A stretch of DNA of 64,000 nt from Anthropogastromicrobium sp052273485 (GCA_052273485.1 DAVZID010000009.1:1-64000), one strand, 5' to 3'. Shown: positions 25,316 to 35,006, counted from the first letter of the stretch. Notes: generated by a model from the sequence alone, not told the origin. Program-made: numbers and translations.

Positions 25316-26446
25316 TTAGTAATTTCCTAAGATTTTCAAACGTGCAGCTTCTTCTTTGATGCCAAGAATCGCATTTTCTACAGCTGCATCAGACAGATTC
25401 CCTTCGAAGTCAACAAAGAAGCGATACTCAAACGGCTGCTCTGGAATTGGTCTTGATTCGATTTTTGTCATATTCAAATCGTTGTAAATCATATGAGACA
25501 AAATCGTGTACAAACTTCCGCTCTCATGAGGAATCTCAAACATAACAGAAATCTTTGATGCATCCTTGCGGTAACATTTTTTTCTGCTTACAATAATAAA
25601 TCTTGTTGTATTAGTCTTGTTGTCATTGATTCCTTCCTCAAGAATCTCTAATCCATACAGCTTTGCCGCTGTTTCGCTTGCTATTGCAGCTGTGTTTGGA
25701 TTATTTTCCTTAATGACCTTCTGTGCAGCCATCGCCGTATTTGCCTGACTGATCTGCTGCCAGGATGAATGCTCATTTAAAAATTTTCCACACTGCATAA
25801 GTCCCTGCAGATGAGAGTAAACTGTCTGAATCTTATCTATGTCTGCACCCTTTAATCCTAGCAGACAATGACGTACAGGAAGATAATACTCGCCTACAAT
25901 AGTATTATCGTAGCGTGTCAAAAGATCATACACATCACCAACCTGTCCGGCACTAGAATTTTCAAGAGGTAGCACGCCAAAATCAGCTTCTTTATTTGCA
26001 ACTGCCTTCATGACCTCCTCGAAGTTTGGCACATGAAAATATGTTGCCATGTCTCCAAAATATGCCATAGAAGCAGCATGGCTGTACGCTCCTTCTACTC
26101 CCTGAAATACAACAGTCGCATTTGTTTTGTCAATCTCATCCACACAGTCAAATGGAACCGGCTGAGCAACGCCTTCCTCCTTCATGATCTGATACTGACG
26201 CTTGCGGCAAATTGCCATGACCTGCGTAAACAAATCGCAGATGCCATGTTCTTTAAAACCATCCTCTGCAAGCTTTGACAAGACTTCGAGCTTCTGGTTT
26301 TCTCTTGTTTTATCAAGCACATTTTTATTATTCTGTATCTTATATGCGGCTACATCCCTGCAGACATCAATTCGTTTCTGAAACAGGCGTGTGATTTCTT
26401 TATCTATCACATCAATCTGTGCTCTGGATTCTGATAAATCTAACAT
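25316..26446 (-). CDS. pheA: Bifunctional chorismate mutase / prephenate dehydratase
   Basis: Converts chorismate to prephenate and on to phenylpyruvate, the committed steps of phenylalanine synthesis. Three domains follow in order: an AroQ-type chorismate mutase (SRAQIDVIDKEITRLFQKR, first 90 residues), a prephenate dehydratase (VVFQGVEGAYSHAAS and the catalytic-site TTRFIIVSRK) and a C-terminal ACT domain (HESGSLYTILSHM, then ESRPIPEQPFEYRFFVD) that binds Phe for feedback inhibition. A GTG six codons upstream is in frame, but TGAGGA falls at the right distance for the ATG at 26446, giving 376 residues. It follows folBK by 87 bases. Confidence 0.96.
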   Translation of the reverse strand: MLDLSESRAQIDVIDKEITRLFQKRIDVCRDVAAYKIQNNKNVLDKTRENQKLEVLSKLAEDGFKEHGICDLFTQVMAICRKRQYQIMKEEGVAQPVPFDCVDEIDKTNATVVFQGVEGAYSHAASMAYFGDMATYFHVPNFEEVMKAVANKEADFGVLPLENSSAGQVGDVYDLLTRYDNTIVGEYYLPVRHCLLGLKGADIDKIQTVYSHLQGLMQCGKFLNEHSSWQQISQANTAMAAQKVIKENNPNTAAIASETAAKLYGLEILEEGINDNKTNTTRFIIVSRKKCYRKDASKISVMFEIPHESGSLYTILSHMIYNDLNMTKIESRPIPEQPFEYRFFVDFEGNLSDAAVENAILGIKEEAARLKILGNY

Positions 26447-26533
26447 ATATTTTTTATTCCTCACTTATAACCTGTATTTTTATTAATGCTATTTTGAAAG
26501 CAACTAGGCTTCTCACAGTGAACTGTTTCTTAT

Positions 26534-27355
26534 TTACTGCTCTGCGTTCAATTCTTCAAGCAGCTGTTTGATCGTGCTTTTACTTACCGGATGACGAAGC
26601 CACGGTGCAATCTGTGCCATTGGCACTAACACAAAACTTCTCTTTTCAATTTCTGGATGCGGTACAATCAGTCTCTTCGTTCCAAGAATCTGATCATCGT
26701 AGAAAAGCAAATCTAAATCAAGCGTTCTCGGTCCCCAGTGAATCTTGCGCTCACGTCCTGCCTTTGCTTCAATACTCTGAAGCACATCTAAAAGTGCAAA
26801 TGGCTCCAGCCAGGTTTTAAGACATGCACAGCCATTTAAAAAATTTGGCTGATCCAAATAGCCATATGGCTCTGTCTCAATCCAATCAGAAACACTTTCT
26901 ATCTCAATGCCTTTTACTGCTTTTAATTCTTCAATGGCAACATCAAGATAATTTTTCTTTTCTCCAAGATTTGAGCCAAGCGCAATATATGCAGTATGCC
27001 ACTTTCTTGTTGTCTCGACTGACACAGTTTCAAGCGGCAAACCAACAGGCGCCCAAGGCTTTTCAATTTTGATTGTAACTCCGCTAATTAGCGGAGTTGT
27101 CAGCAAAATTTCTTCAGCTGTAACTGCCGCTGCACGCTCTAGAAGCTTATGGTTTTCACGCTGCAAAATCTGCGTGATCTGTCTTGAGATCGCTCCATAA
27201 TTCACTGTCTTATCAAGATCATCTGTCTGTGCAGCTGCTGTTGTATCAAGAGATAAAACAGCTGACACAACAAATTTTTGTCCTAGACGCTGCTCCTCTT
27301 GATATACACCATGATGGGCAAATACTTCAAGCCCCTTGATTTCTATTTTATCCAT
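26534..27355 (-). CDS. folK: Fused dihydroneopterin aldolase / HPPK
   Basis: Two consecutive steps of folate synthesis in one 273-residue chain. Residues 1-115 are dihydroneopterin aldolase (FolB): MDKIEIKGLEVFAHHGVYQE at the start and later TIKIEKPWAPVGLPLETVSVE. From about residue 120 comes hydroxymethyldihydropterin pyrophosphokinase (FolK), with IALGSNLGEKKNYLD, an FLNGC motif and GPRTLDLDLLFYDD, the metal-binding loop. The fusion is common in Firmicutes. It lies 35 bases after folP, in the folC-folE-folP-folBK order, so the cluster covers all dedicated steps except dihydrofolate reductase. Confidence 0.96.
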   Translation of the reverse strand: MDKIEIKGLEVFAHHGVYQEEQRLGQKFVVSAVLSLDTTAAAQTDDLDKTVNYGAISRQITQILQRENHKLLERAAAVTAEEILLTTPLISGVTIKIEKPWAPVGLPLETVSVETTRKWHTAYIALGSNLGEKKNYLDVAIEELKAVKGIEIESVSDWIETEPYGYLDQPNFLNGCACLKTWLEPFALLDVLQSIEAKAGRERKIHWGPRTLDLDLLFYDDQILGTKRLIVPHPEIEKRSFVLVPMAQIAPWLRHPVSKSTIKQLLEELNAEQ

Positions 27356-27390
27356 TCTATTTTATCTATCCTTTTATTGTAATAATCATA

Positions 27391-28197
27391 TTAATTTTTA
27401 AGCAGCGCTTCTGCCATCTTAATTGCTCTCACATTTGCCTGTACATTGTGAACACGCACAAACATGCAGCCCTTTTGTACTGCCCAGACGGTCGTTACCA
27501 TCGTTCCTTCTTCTCTCTGGTCTGATGGCAAATCAAGTGTCAATCCAATCATTGATTTGCGGCTTGTTCCAAGAAGCACTGGACAGCCAAGTGTATCTAA
27601 TACTTCAAGATGATTTGTGATGGCTAAATTCTGCTCATAGTTCTTTGCAAAACCAACGCCTGGATCAAGGATAATGGTATCCTTTGAAATTCCTGCTTTT
27701 TTTGCAATATTTAATGTCTCCTGCAAATCTGATACAACATCTTCTAAAAAGTTGTTATAATCAGTTGTCTCTCGATTATGCATAAGGCATGACGGCAGCT
27801 TTGCCTTTGCAATCACTTCTGCCATTTTTTTATCTGCCTTTAATCCCCAGATATCATTGATCAGATCAGCTCCAGCCAAAATAGCTGCTTTAGCCACCTC
27901 TGACTTATAAGTATCTACAGAAATTGGAATGTCAAAACGATTCTTTAATGCCTCGATAACGGGTGCCACACGAGAAATTTCCTCTTCATCTGAAATTCGT
28001 GTATAACCAGGTCTTGTCGATTCGCCGCCAATATCTAAGATATCTGCACCTTCTTCAATCATGCGTTGTGCATGAAAAAGTGCATCGTCCATATGATTCC
28101 AGCGTCCACCATCTGAAAATGAGTCTGGTGTAACATTTAAAATTCCCATTACGTAGGTATGACCGCTTGTCTGAAAGTCTCTGTTTCCTATTCTCAT
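27391..28197 (-). CDS. folP: Dihydropteroate synthase
   Basis: Joins hydroxymethyldihydropterin pyrophosphate to p-aminobenzoate; the target of sulfonamides. The 268-residue TIM barrel carries the pterin and phosphate loops MGILNVTPDSFSDGG, ADILDIGGESTRPG and GTSRKSMIG. The ATG at 28197 sits after GGAGGGAAAA; a TTG four codons earlier is inside that ribosome binding site. It is 13 bases after the folE stop codon and so very likely in one mRNA with it. Confidence 0.97.
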   Translation of the reverse strand: MRIGNRDFQTSGHTYVMGILNVTPDSFSDGGRWNHMDDALFHAQRMIEEGADILDIGGESTRPGYTRISDEEEISRVAPVIEALKNRFDIPISVDTYKSEVAKAAILAGADLINDIWGLKADKKMAEVIAKAKLPSCLMHNRETTDYNNFLEDVVSDLQETLNIAKKAGISKDTIILDPGVGFAKNYEQNLAITNHLEVLDTLGCPVLLGTSRKSMIGLTLDLPSDQREEGTMVTTVWAVQKGCMFVRVHNVQANVRAIKMAEALLKN

Positions 28198-28210
28198 TTT
28201 TCCCTCCAAC

Positions 28211-28762
28211 TTAGCGAACCATCATCAGAACGCGATTGATCAGCTCGTCATTATTTTCAAAAACACCTCTGCACACATACGTTAACGTCTTAGTGCCTGG
28301 CTTTCTTACGCCGCGCATTGTCATGCACATATGCTCTGCTTCTATGACAACCATAACACCCTTTGGCTTTAAATGTTCCATAAGTGCATCAGCTGTCTGA
28401 GCTGTCAGCTGCTCCTGAATCTGCGGACGCTTTGCAAATACTTCTATTGTTCTTGCCAGCTTTGAAAGTCCTGCAACTCTGCCGTCTGGGATATATGCTA
28501 TATGTGCTTTTCCATAAAACGGAAGTAAATGATGTTCACACACAGAATAAAGATCAATATCTTTTTCTAATATCAGTTCGTTGTTCTTTGCTTCAAATGT
28601 TGTATGCAAATATTGTCCTGCATCCTGACCCAGTCCGCCATATATTTCGCTGCACATACGTGCAACACGGTCAGGAGTTCCTAACAGTCCCTCTCTGTTT
28701 GGATCTTCACCGATTCCTTCCAAAAACAGGCGCACAGCCTGTTCAATCTTTTCTTTATCCAT
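28211..28762 (-). CDS. folE: GTP cyclohydrolase I
   Basis: Opens the guanine ring of GTP to make dihydroneopterin triphosphate, the entry step of folate synthesis. The product has 183 residues. Zinc ligands are visible at Cys75 and His78 (VCEHHLLPF) and Cys146 (EHMCMTMRG), and the pterin-site block GLSKLARTIEVFAKRPQIQE is intact. It is the classical type IA enzyme, not the zinc-independent FolE2. It sits 25 bases after folC and 13 before folP. Confidence 0.97.
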   Translation of the reverse strand: MDKEKIEQAVRLFLEGIGEDPNREGLLGTPDRVARMCSEIYGGLGQDAGQYLHTTFEAKNNELILEKDIDLYSVCEHHLLPFYGKAHIAYIPDGRVAGLSKLARTIEVFAKRPQIQEQLTAQTADALMEHLKPKGVMVVIEAEHMCMTMRGVRKPGTKTLTYVCRGVFENNDELINRVLMMVR

Positions 28763-28787
28763 AATTCCTCGTCTCTATTTTGTTTAC

Positions 28788-30074
28788 TTACATTCTGTCG
28801 TTGAGTTTCATCCACTCTTTTACCCTTGCAAGAATTGTAAGGGTTCCGCACACAACCACTGGATTGTTTTGTGAAATGGCTGCCTCCATTGCCTTTTCGA
28901 TATCATCATTTCCCTCAAAAGCAATCACCTTTAACTGTGGAAAACGGTCTTTTATAGCAGCCTTTAAATCTGTACTTTTCATCGCCCTTGGCGATGGCGG
29001 TGTCACAGTAAACACGTTTGATGCGCGTCCAAATAAAATTTCGATTTCTTTTTCGTAATCTTTATCTGCCAGAACACCACAGACATAGCAAATCGGCACG
29101 GCACCAAACATTTGATTTACAGACTCACGAAGACGTCTTATACCATCTGGATTATGTGCACCATCTAATATGATGTCAGGTGAACCGCTATGAAGTTCAA
29201 ATCGTCCGCTCCAGCGTGTTTTTTCAATTCCATCATAAATGTGCTTTTTCTCAATTGGATAGCTGCAGCTAAGTACGCTTGCTGCCTGTAAGGCAAGTGC
29301 AGCATTTTCAGGCTGACAGGTTCCAAGCATCTTTAAATGCAGATTTTCAAATTCTCGGAAAAATACAATGCTCTCTCGCTTATCAGAAAATATCTGACGC
29401 ACCTCATCGCGGTGTACCTCGTAAAGCGGCGTATCTGCTGCTTTTGCTGCTGCACGAATTGGCTCCATCGCATCTTCCTTCTGCTCGATGCAAATAATAG
29501 GTGCACCAGGCTTTATAATACCAGACTTATGTGCTGCAATCTCGCTGATCTTATTTCCAAGGATACGACAATGATCCATGCTGATTGATGTTATGATGCT
29601 GCATACTGTTGTTGTCACAATATTTGTAGCATCCATATCACCGCCAAGACCTGCCTCTAAAATTGCCAACTCGCAGCCTTTCTTCGCAAAATACCAAAAC
29701 GCCAATGCTGTTTCCTGTTCAAAAGCAGTAGGTGTCTCGCCGTCAAGACTCGCTGCTGCCTCTGCCACTGCTGTCATGCCTTGTGCATATTCGTTTTCAC
29801 TTATACAGCTTCCACATGCGAAATACTGCTCTGTGCTTGAAAATACAGCTGGAGATGTATATCTTCCTACTTTAATTCCTGCCTCAGATAAAATTGAAGT
29901 GAGATAGGCAGCTGTTGATCCCTTGCCATTTGTTCCTGCAATCTGAATAAATTTGACTTTATCCTGCGGATTATTAAGTTTAGCCATCAGATGGCGCATT
30001 GTGTCAAGTCCCAGAACGATTCCCTTTTGACTTCGCACCTTTTCCAGATAATTTTGTGCTTCCAAAAAGTCCAT
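28788..30074 (-). CDS. folC: Folylpolyglutamate / dihydrofolate synthase
   Basis: A 428-residue Mur-ligase-type enzyme that adds glutamate to dihydropteroate and folates using ATP. The P-loop AGTNGKGSTAAYLTS is near residue 50, EAGLGGDMDATNI lies in the ATP site, SMDHCRILG follows, and the C-terminal domain has DGAHNPDGIRRLRE. It is the first gene of the folate cluster, with AAAGGGGG before the ATG and a probable promoter just upstream at 30131-30159. Confidence 0.96.
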   Translation of the reverse strand: MDFLEAQNYLEKVRSQKGIVLGLDTMRHLMAKLNNPQDKVKFIQIAGTNGKGSTAAYLTSILSEAGIKVGRYTSPAVFSSTEQYFACGSCISENEYAQGMTAVAEAAASLDGETPTAFEQETALAFWYFAKKGCELAILEAGLGGDMDATNIVTTTVCSIITSISMDHCRILGNKISEIAAHKSGIIKPGAPIICIEQKEDAMEPIRAAAKAADTPLYEVHRDEVRQIFSDKRESIVFFREFENLHLKMLGTCQPENAALALQAASVLSCSYPIEKKHIYDGIEKTRWSGRFELHSGSPDIILDGAHNPDGIRRLRESVNQMFGAVPICYVCGVLADKDYEKEIEILFGRASNVFTVTPPSPRAMKSTDLKAAIKDRFPQLKVIAFEGNDDIEKAMEAAISQNNPVVVCGTLTILARVKEWMKLNDRM

Positions 30075-30130
30075 GGAGTCCCCCTTTCAAGGTTTTTGTC
30101 AGATAGATTTGAACTTTTGACCATGCTACT

Positions 30131-30159
30131 ATAATAATATAATTTTTCATTTTAGTAAA
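30131..30159 (-). promoter_or_regulatory. Probable folC operon promoter
   Basis: Minus strand TTTACT (30154-30159), 17-bp spacer, TATTAT (30131-30136). It abuts the terminator hairpin of the preceding gene. Confidence 0.45.
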
Positions 30160-30190
30160 GAGGGCAGATCATACCAGATGTCTGCCCTCT
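30159..30190 (-). terminator. Hairpin after the Rpn-like gene
   Basis: Perfect 10-bp stem AGAGGGCAGA (30159-30168) with TCTGCCCTCT (30181-30190) and a 12-nt loop, followed on the minus strand by TTTACTAAAATG. The U-tract is short, so termination may be partial. Confidence 0.6.
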
Positions 30191-30223
30191 AAATATGTTT
30201 TTATATATTTTTTGTTAGTTTAC

Positions 30224-31132
30224 TTACGCAGTTGTCTTTTCCTGCAGCCACTGTTCTACCGTTTCACGATCTTGCTTAACTAACTTCGCAATTCGCTCAA
30301 TGCTAAAGCCTTCTTCGTGGTAAAGCTCATAGGCCATTTCTTTTTTTGCCTGAGTTTCACCTTCTGAGTGTCCTTCTACAAGGCTTTTCTCACGATTTTT
30401 CTTAAGTTCTTCTTCAATCTCTTCCTTCATAAGCTCTCGCAATGCTTCACACATATTTTCTGACCTCCTGACTTCGTCATATTTTTCTCTGTTTGCAGCT
30501 ACACTTACCTGCAGCACTGCATCTGCCTTTTCCTTATCACCTGGCTCTGAAAAGTCTCTTGCAAGCTCTGTAAACTTCTGGATATCTTCCTTCTCTGCGC
30601 TTCTCGACAATACCTTTAGACTTTCATGATTCTTTGAATCAAGTTCCTTTGTTACAATGATCTGGATTGGAATCGAAAAGCCTTGTACATAGTATATTCC
30701 AGGCGTGTGTAGCTCAATTTTATATCCATAACCAATAAGCTGCTTCATCAGTTGCTTTGGTGCTGATGCCCTGAAAAGGGAAACTGTCAGTTCTTCTAAT
30801 GGAATCTGATTGACCTTCTCTCCCAATCCTTTGTACAAGCAGGCATATCCAAGTGTCTTGAAAAAATCGTCAATCGTCATGCCATCATCTGGTGACTTGT
30901 ACTCAATTACATTATGTCCGCGAAAGATTGTTCCGATTTCGTTTTGAATCTGCACATTCTTTCGCTTCTCAATAATTAACAGATCCATCTGCAGCGGCTT
31001 CTTGCTTAAATTGTATTCTCGTTTAAATTCGAGATCCGCTTTGTTTAAGCGAAGTTCAAGCTCTGCCGCTGCGCAGAATGCAGGATGCCACTGTATCTTT
31101 GCATCTGGCTGCTTTTCCTTTGGTTTGACCAT
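30224..31132 (-). CDS. Rpn/PD-(D/E)XK-like protein of unknown role
   Basis: A 303-residue cytoplasmic protein found widely in Lachnospiraceae. The N-terminal part looks like a PD-(D/E)XK nuclease fold: QMDLLIIEKR, then EIGTIFRGHNVIEYKSPDDGM, where Asp and ExK occupy the expected positions. The middle is acidic and helical. The C-terminus has a charged coiled stretch (EEIEEELKKNREKSLVEGHSEG) and an HTH-like tail (GFSIERIAKLVKQDRETVEQW) that recalls transposase-type recombination-promoting nucleases. The ATG at 31132 follows GGAGGA; the frame stays open upstream without another good start. A near-consensus promoter is 120 bases upstream. Its biological function is not established. Confidence 0.65.
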   Translation of the reverse strand: MVKPKEKQPDAKIQWHPAFCAAAELELRLNKADLEFKREYNLSKKPLQMDLLIIEKRKNVQIQNEIGTIFRGHNVIEYKSPDDGMTIDDFFKTLGYACLYKGLGEKVNQIPLEELTVSLFRASAPKQLMKQLIGYGYKIELHTPGIYYVQGFSIPIQIIVTKELDSKNHESLKVLSRSAEKEDIQKFTELARDFSEPGDKEKADAVLQVSVAANREKYDEVRRSENMCEALRELMKEEIEEELKKNREKSLVEGHSEGETQAKKEMAYELYHEEGFSIERIAKLVKQDRETVEQWLQEKTTA

Positions 31133-31251
31133 CAAAAGTCCTCCAATTCTTTCTATATGTATTTCCCAAATTGGGGCTTTTATCTGGTGTATTTTGATGG
31201 CTAACGCCGCTTTATCATTTGTACGTGTATAAAAGATCTCCTCTCAGCTTC

Positions 31252-31280
31252 ATTGTATCATCAGAACTTATGTTTTGCAA
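31252..31280 (-). promoter_or_regulatory. Promoter of the Rpn-like gene
   Basis: Minus strand TTGCAA (31275-31280), 17-bp spacer, TACAAT (31252-31257). It gives a leader of about 115 nt. Confidence 0.65.
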
Positions 31281-31299
31281 TATTGAATTTGTAATTTAA

Positions 31300-31977
31300 T
31301 CACGCTAGCCCCAGCGCCTGCTTTGCAAGCTTGTCAGCATAATCATTGTATTTGTCTCCTGAATGACCTGTCACCTTCTGGAAGCGAATTGAAACCTTTG
31401 TCTTTGCTTCGTCATAGTACGCCTTGTAGGCAATCGTGCCTTCCTTGTTTGCCTTCCAAAGTCCAAGCGGCCACTTTGCAATTCCCTCATAATCATGATA
31501 AATGACAAGTCGCCTTTTATTGTTTGCAATCGCATATTCCATCGCTGCTCTGGCTCCCATGATCTCGCCTGCTACGTTTCTCATACCTGCAAGGCTAGGA
31601 TCAGAAAAGCTTTTGTTAAAGGTCTTTTCTTCGCCATTTTCCAATATTACCATGCCATAAGAGAAACGCTTGGTGGACTGATCGTAGCTGCCATCAACGT
31701 AAGCAACTAGTTCTGGCTCGTTTGATATGGTCTGTGTGATTTGATTGGAAGCAATTGACGAATTTGTATTATTAGATGGCTGTTTAGTATCTTCATCGAA
31801 TGGAAGCTGATTCTCACCTTCCATCCCAAGCTCCATGAATCCTTTTGCGCCTTCCATTGTTGGAAAGCTTTTATATTCCGCACACGGAAAGCCATGCACC
31901 TGCGCACGGCACTCGTCCCATGTGGTAAAAATTCCAGTCTTACGTCCTTTGCGGACGGCATAAAATTTCTTCGGCAT
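31300..31977 (-). CDS. Ribonuclease H with viroplasmin domain
   Basis: Cleaves the RNA strand of RNA-DNA hybrids. The N-terminal caulimovirus viroplasmin domain (MPKKFYAVRKGRKTGIFTTWDECRAQ, FPTMEGA) binds hybrids and is followed by a low-complexity linker rich in Asn and Ser. The RNase H1 domain then has the catalytic acids in VAYVDGSYD, GEIMGARAAMEYA and YHDYEGIAKW, and ends in VTGHSGDKYNDYADKLA. The ATG at 31977 follows AGAAAGGA; an upstream in-frame start 12 codons earlier has no ribosome binding site. Final length is 225 residues. Confidence 0.92.
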   Translation of the reverse strand: MPKKFYAVRKGRKTGIFTTWDECRAQVHGFPCAEYKSFPTMEGAKGFMELGMEGENQLPFDEDTKQPSNNTNSSIASNQITQTISNEPELVAYVDGSYDQSTKRFSYGMVILENGEEKTFNKSFSDPSLAGMRNVAGEIMGARAAMEYAIANNKRRLVIYHDYEGIAKWPLGLWKANKEGTIAYKAYYDEAKTKVSIRFQKVTGHSGDKYNDYADKLAKQALGLA

Positions 31978-32063
31978 ATTTTTTCCTTTCTTGTTTGCGG
32001 GTCTCAAACTCACAAACCTTATCGTGCAAGCACGAACGTTTTTTAGAATTTTTGACCCTAGGC

Positions 32064-34991
32064 TTACTCCACACTCTTTAGTGATTCGATCATATCAATC
32101 TTCTTTAATTGGAAGTACATAACACCATTTACAGCCATTGAGAAGATAAATGCGAGTATCATACTGTAGATATAGCTTGGCACAGAAATATTAAGTCCAA
32201 ACATGACCTGATTAACCTGTACTGTCTTGATGATAAATCCATGAAGTACTTTTCCGATAAAAATTCCTACAAAGGCGCCAATTAAAGTCAGCCAGATATT
32301 TTCCCTGTAGACATACATAGCAACCTCAGAATCATAAAAACCTAGCAGCTTGATTGTTGCCAATTCTCGTTTTCTCTCACTGATATTAATGTTATTTAAG
32401 TTATAGATTACAACAAATGCCAGAAGGCTTGCTGAAATCACGAGCACTACAACAATAATATACAGACTGCTTAACATACCATCAATCATCTCTCTTGTCG
32501 TACTAACATAAGTAACTGTTAAAATCTCATCATGATCCATAAGACGCTGTCCCAACACATCTTCATTTGCGCGGCCGTCTTTATTTAGCTTTAACCAGTA
32601 CATGTTATATTCTGGTTCAGTCTGGAACACTTTTTCATAACAGCCTTCCGTCATATAAACATAATGCATCAGATAATTTTCCATAACATGTGCGACAACT
32701 GCTGTGACTGGTTCATTTTCACCGCTTGTTATTGACACAGTATCTCCCTCGCCCACACCAAGCGCTTCTGCCATCTGCTCTGTCAAAATGACACCATCGT
32801 CAGTCAGTTCATATTTTTTCTTTGTTGTACGACTCTGAAAAACCATCATGGATTCCAATGCCTGCGCATCCTTACATACAACAGTGTAAGCAGTTCGCAC
32901 ATTTGAACCAGATGAAATATCCATCGACTTCATGCTGACCTTTGCAAACGTTTCAATGCCTGATTCATTTTCCATGATTTCATTAAGTGTTTTATCCGAG
33001 TCCTCTAGTTTATCTGTCTCGTCCGTATTTAATGCTGCCATCGCATCATACAGCTGAATATTATCATATTGAAGCGATGCAATATTCATAATGGAATCTT
33101 TAAGGCCAAATCCAACAACCATCAGACCTGTTGTGCATCCTATTCCAAAAACTGTCATAATCAGACGCTTTTTATAACGGAACAGATTTCTAAACGTATT
33201 TTTCTGTGAGAAGGACAAATGTTTCCAAATAAAACCAATCCGTTCTAATAAAACACGCTTTCCTGGCTTTGGTGCTACTGGGCGCATAAGTACTGCCGGC
33301 TGCGCATAAAGCTCTCTGTAGCATGCCACAATCGCAGCAAATGTAACACTGAACACGGCAAGCGCAGTAGATAAAATTGCATAATGCCAGTTATATGGAA
33401 TTACTAACTTTAATAATGACTCATACATAAGGCGGTATGATATGATAATTATAAATGGAAACAGCTTTTCACCAATGAGCACACCAACAATACTGCCGCC
33501 TAGTGTTGCTGAAAGCGCATAAAGAAGATACTTTTTTGCAATGGCTGCCTTGCTGTAGCCAAGAGCCTTGTATGTTCCAATAAGTGTACGCTGCTCTTCT
33601 ACCATACGTGTAATGGCTGTTAATGCAACAAGTGCTGCAACTAAGAAAAAGATTGCCGGAAATACCTTTCCAATTGCACCCATACGCTCAGCATTGCTGC
33701 CGTAATCAGTATATCCTGGAAGACTTTCGCGATTGATTACCTGCCATGTCGGCATCTTGATATCATCAAGCTCTTTTTGACCATCTTCAATTTCCTTCCA
33801 TGCATCATCTAGCTTTTGTTTAGCCTCTGCCTTACTGCTCTCATAAGTTTCTTCCTGTTTTGTAAGTTCTTCCTCATTTTCTTTTATCTGTGCTTCTGAT
33901 TGATCAAGTGTATTTTTTGCCTCGTCAAGCGCCGCATACGCCGCATCAATCTGTCCCTGTGCCTGCGCAATCTGTTCCTCGCTCATCATGGCCTTTCCAG
34001 CATCGAGCTGAGCCTGCTGCTGTTTTAACTGTTCCACTGTTGTCTCATAATTTTGCTCGTATTCTTTTCTGCCATCAGCTAATTGATCCCTTGCGTCTGA
34101 AAGCTGCGCCCAGCCATCATCAAGCTTAGCTCTGGCATCATCAAGCTCACTGTCAGCATTATCTTTTTCTTCCTGCCAGGTTTTTCTTGCATCATTAAGC
34201 TCTTGCCTCGGCTCTTTTGTCACTTCATCATATCGTGCCTGACATCGTTCTTCTTCAAGTGCTTCCACACGCTTTTGCACTGGCTCTACTGCCTGTGTAT
34301 ATGCATCTGTAAATGCTATCTCATCATAAGCATCGGCTGCAGTAAGATAAATCTGAGTATAATAATCCTGTGTAAACACATCCTTCTCAAGAATTGCAAA
34401 TCCATTAATCTGACCACTTCCTACCATACTACTTCCACGCTCCATGGAAATAAAAAGCGGGCTGTCACCAAATCCGGTGACTGTATAGCTTGTCTGTGTC
34501 AAATCCTCACTAAGCTCAATATCAGTTCCTGATACAAATGAAATCGTGTCACCTACTTTTACTTCAAATGCCTTTTTCAGACGATTATCAAGCAGACACT
34601 CATTTTCCTTTTCAGGAAGACGGCCTTCTGTCACTTGAATCTGATTCATTCTTTCCGGCATGGATAAAAGCTCAACTACATAATCTGTCTCATTTTGCTT
34701 TGTAATTACATCTTTCATATAACCCGGCTCTGCACCTGATATGCCTTCTACTTGTGAGAGCGCTTCTAAATCATCATCTGTCAGACCCATCGTGCTTATC
34801 ACACGAATATCCATCAAATTGCTTCTGTCTGAAAACGCATCTCCTGTATAACGCATATCACTTTCTGTTGAACGAAGTCCTGAAAAAAATGATACGCCAA
34901 GTGCAACAATCAAAAAAATTGAAATGTAGCGCCCAAGACTTTTTTTGATCTCCACCCGTATATCTTTATTTAATGCTTTTTTTCTTGCCAT
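32064..34991 (-). CDS. MacB/FtsX-type ABC permease, large
   Basis: A 975-residue permease with two FtsX modules. The first membrane segment is at about 21-38. A large extracytoplasmic region follows, including a long coiled coil at roughly 235-405 made of repeated DDARAKLDDGWAQL-type heptads. Three membrane helices come near 435-560, then a second copy: one helix, an extracytoplasmic domain of about 200 residues, and three C-terminal helices. The layout matches Firmicutes exporters of the MacB/LolCDE group that act mechanically on envelope substrates rather than as channels. The partner ATPase gene is 15 bases upstream. Substrate unknown; the coil could reach through the cell wall. Confidence 0.85.
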   Translation of the reverse strand: MARKKALNKDIRVEIKKSLGRYISIFLIVALGVSFFSGLRSTESDMRYTGDAFSDRSNLMDIRVISTMGLTDDDLEALSQVEGISGAEPGYMKDVITKQNETDYVVELLSMPERMNQIQVTEGRLPEKENECLLDNRLKKAFEVKVGDTISFVSGTDIELSEDLTQTSYTVTGFGDSPLFISMERGSSMVGSGQINGFAILEKDVFTQDYYTQIYLTAADAYDEIAFTDAYTQAVEPVQKRVEALEEERCQARYDEVTKEPRQELNDARKTWQEEKDNADSELDDARAKLDDGWAQLSDARDQLADGRKEYEQNYETTVEQLKQQQAQLDAGKAMMSEEQIAQAQGQIDAAYAALDEAKNTLDQSEAQIKENEEELTKQEETYESSKAEAKQKLDDAWKEIEDGQKELDDIKMPTWQVINRESLPGYTDYGSNAERMGAIGKVFPAIFFLVAALVALTAITRMVEEQRTLIGTYKALGYSKAAIAKKYLLYALSATLGGSIVGVLIGEKLFPFIIIISYRLMYESLLKLVIPYNWHYAILSTALAVFSVTFAAIVACYRELYAQPAVLMRPVAPKPGKRVLLERIGFIWKHLSFSQKNTFRNLFRYKKRLIMTVFGIGCTTGLMVVGFGLKDSIMNIASLQYDNIQLYDAMAALNTDETDKLEDSDKTLNEIMENESGIETFAKVSMKSMDISSGSNVRTAYTVVCKDAQALESMMVFQSRTTKKKYELTDDGVILTEQMAEALGVGEGDTVSITSGENEPVTAVVAHVMENYLMHYVYMTEGCYEKVFQTEPEYNMYWLKLNKDGRANEDVLGQRLMDHDEILTVTYVSTTREMIDGMLSSLYIIVVVLVISASLLAFVVIYNLNNINISERKRELATIKLLGFYDSEVAMYVYRENIWLTLIGAFVGIFIGKVLHGFIIKTVQVNQVMFGLNISVPSYIYSMILAFIFSMAVNGVMYFQLKKIDMIESLKSVE

Positions 34992-35006
34992 ATACTCCCC
35001 CCTTTA

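Noticed and set aside
32025..32040. TCGTGCAAGCACGA palindrome as a terminator of the FtsX-type gene
   Set aside because: The stem is short with a tight loop and its T-run faces the plus strand, while both neighbouring genes are on the minus strand.
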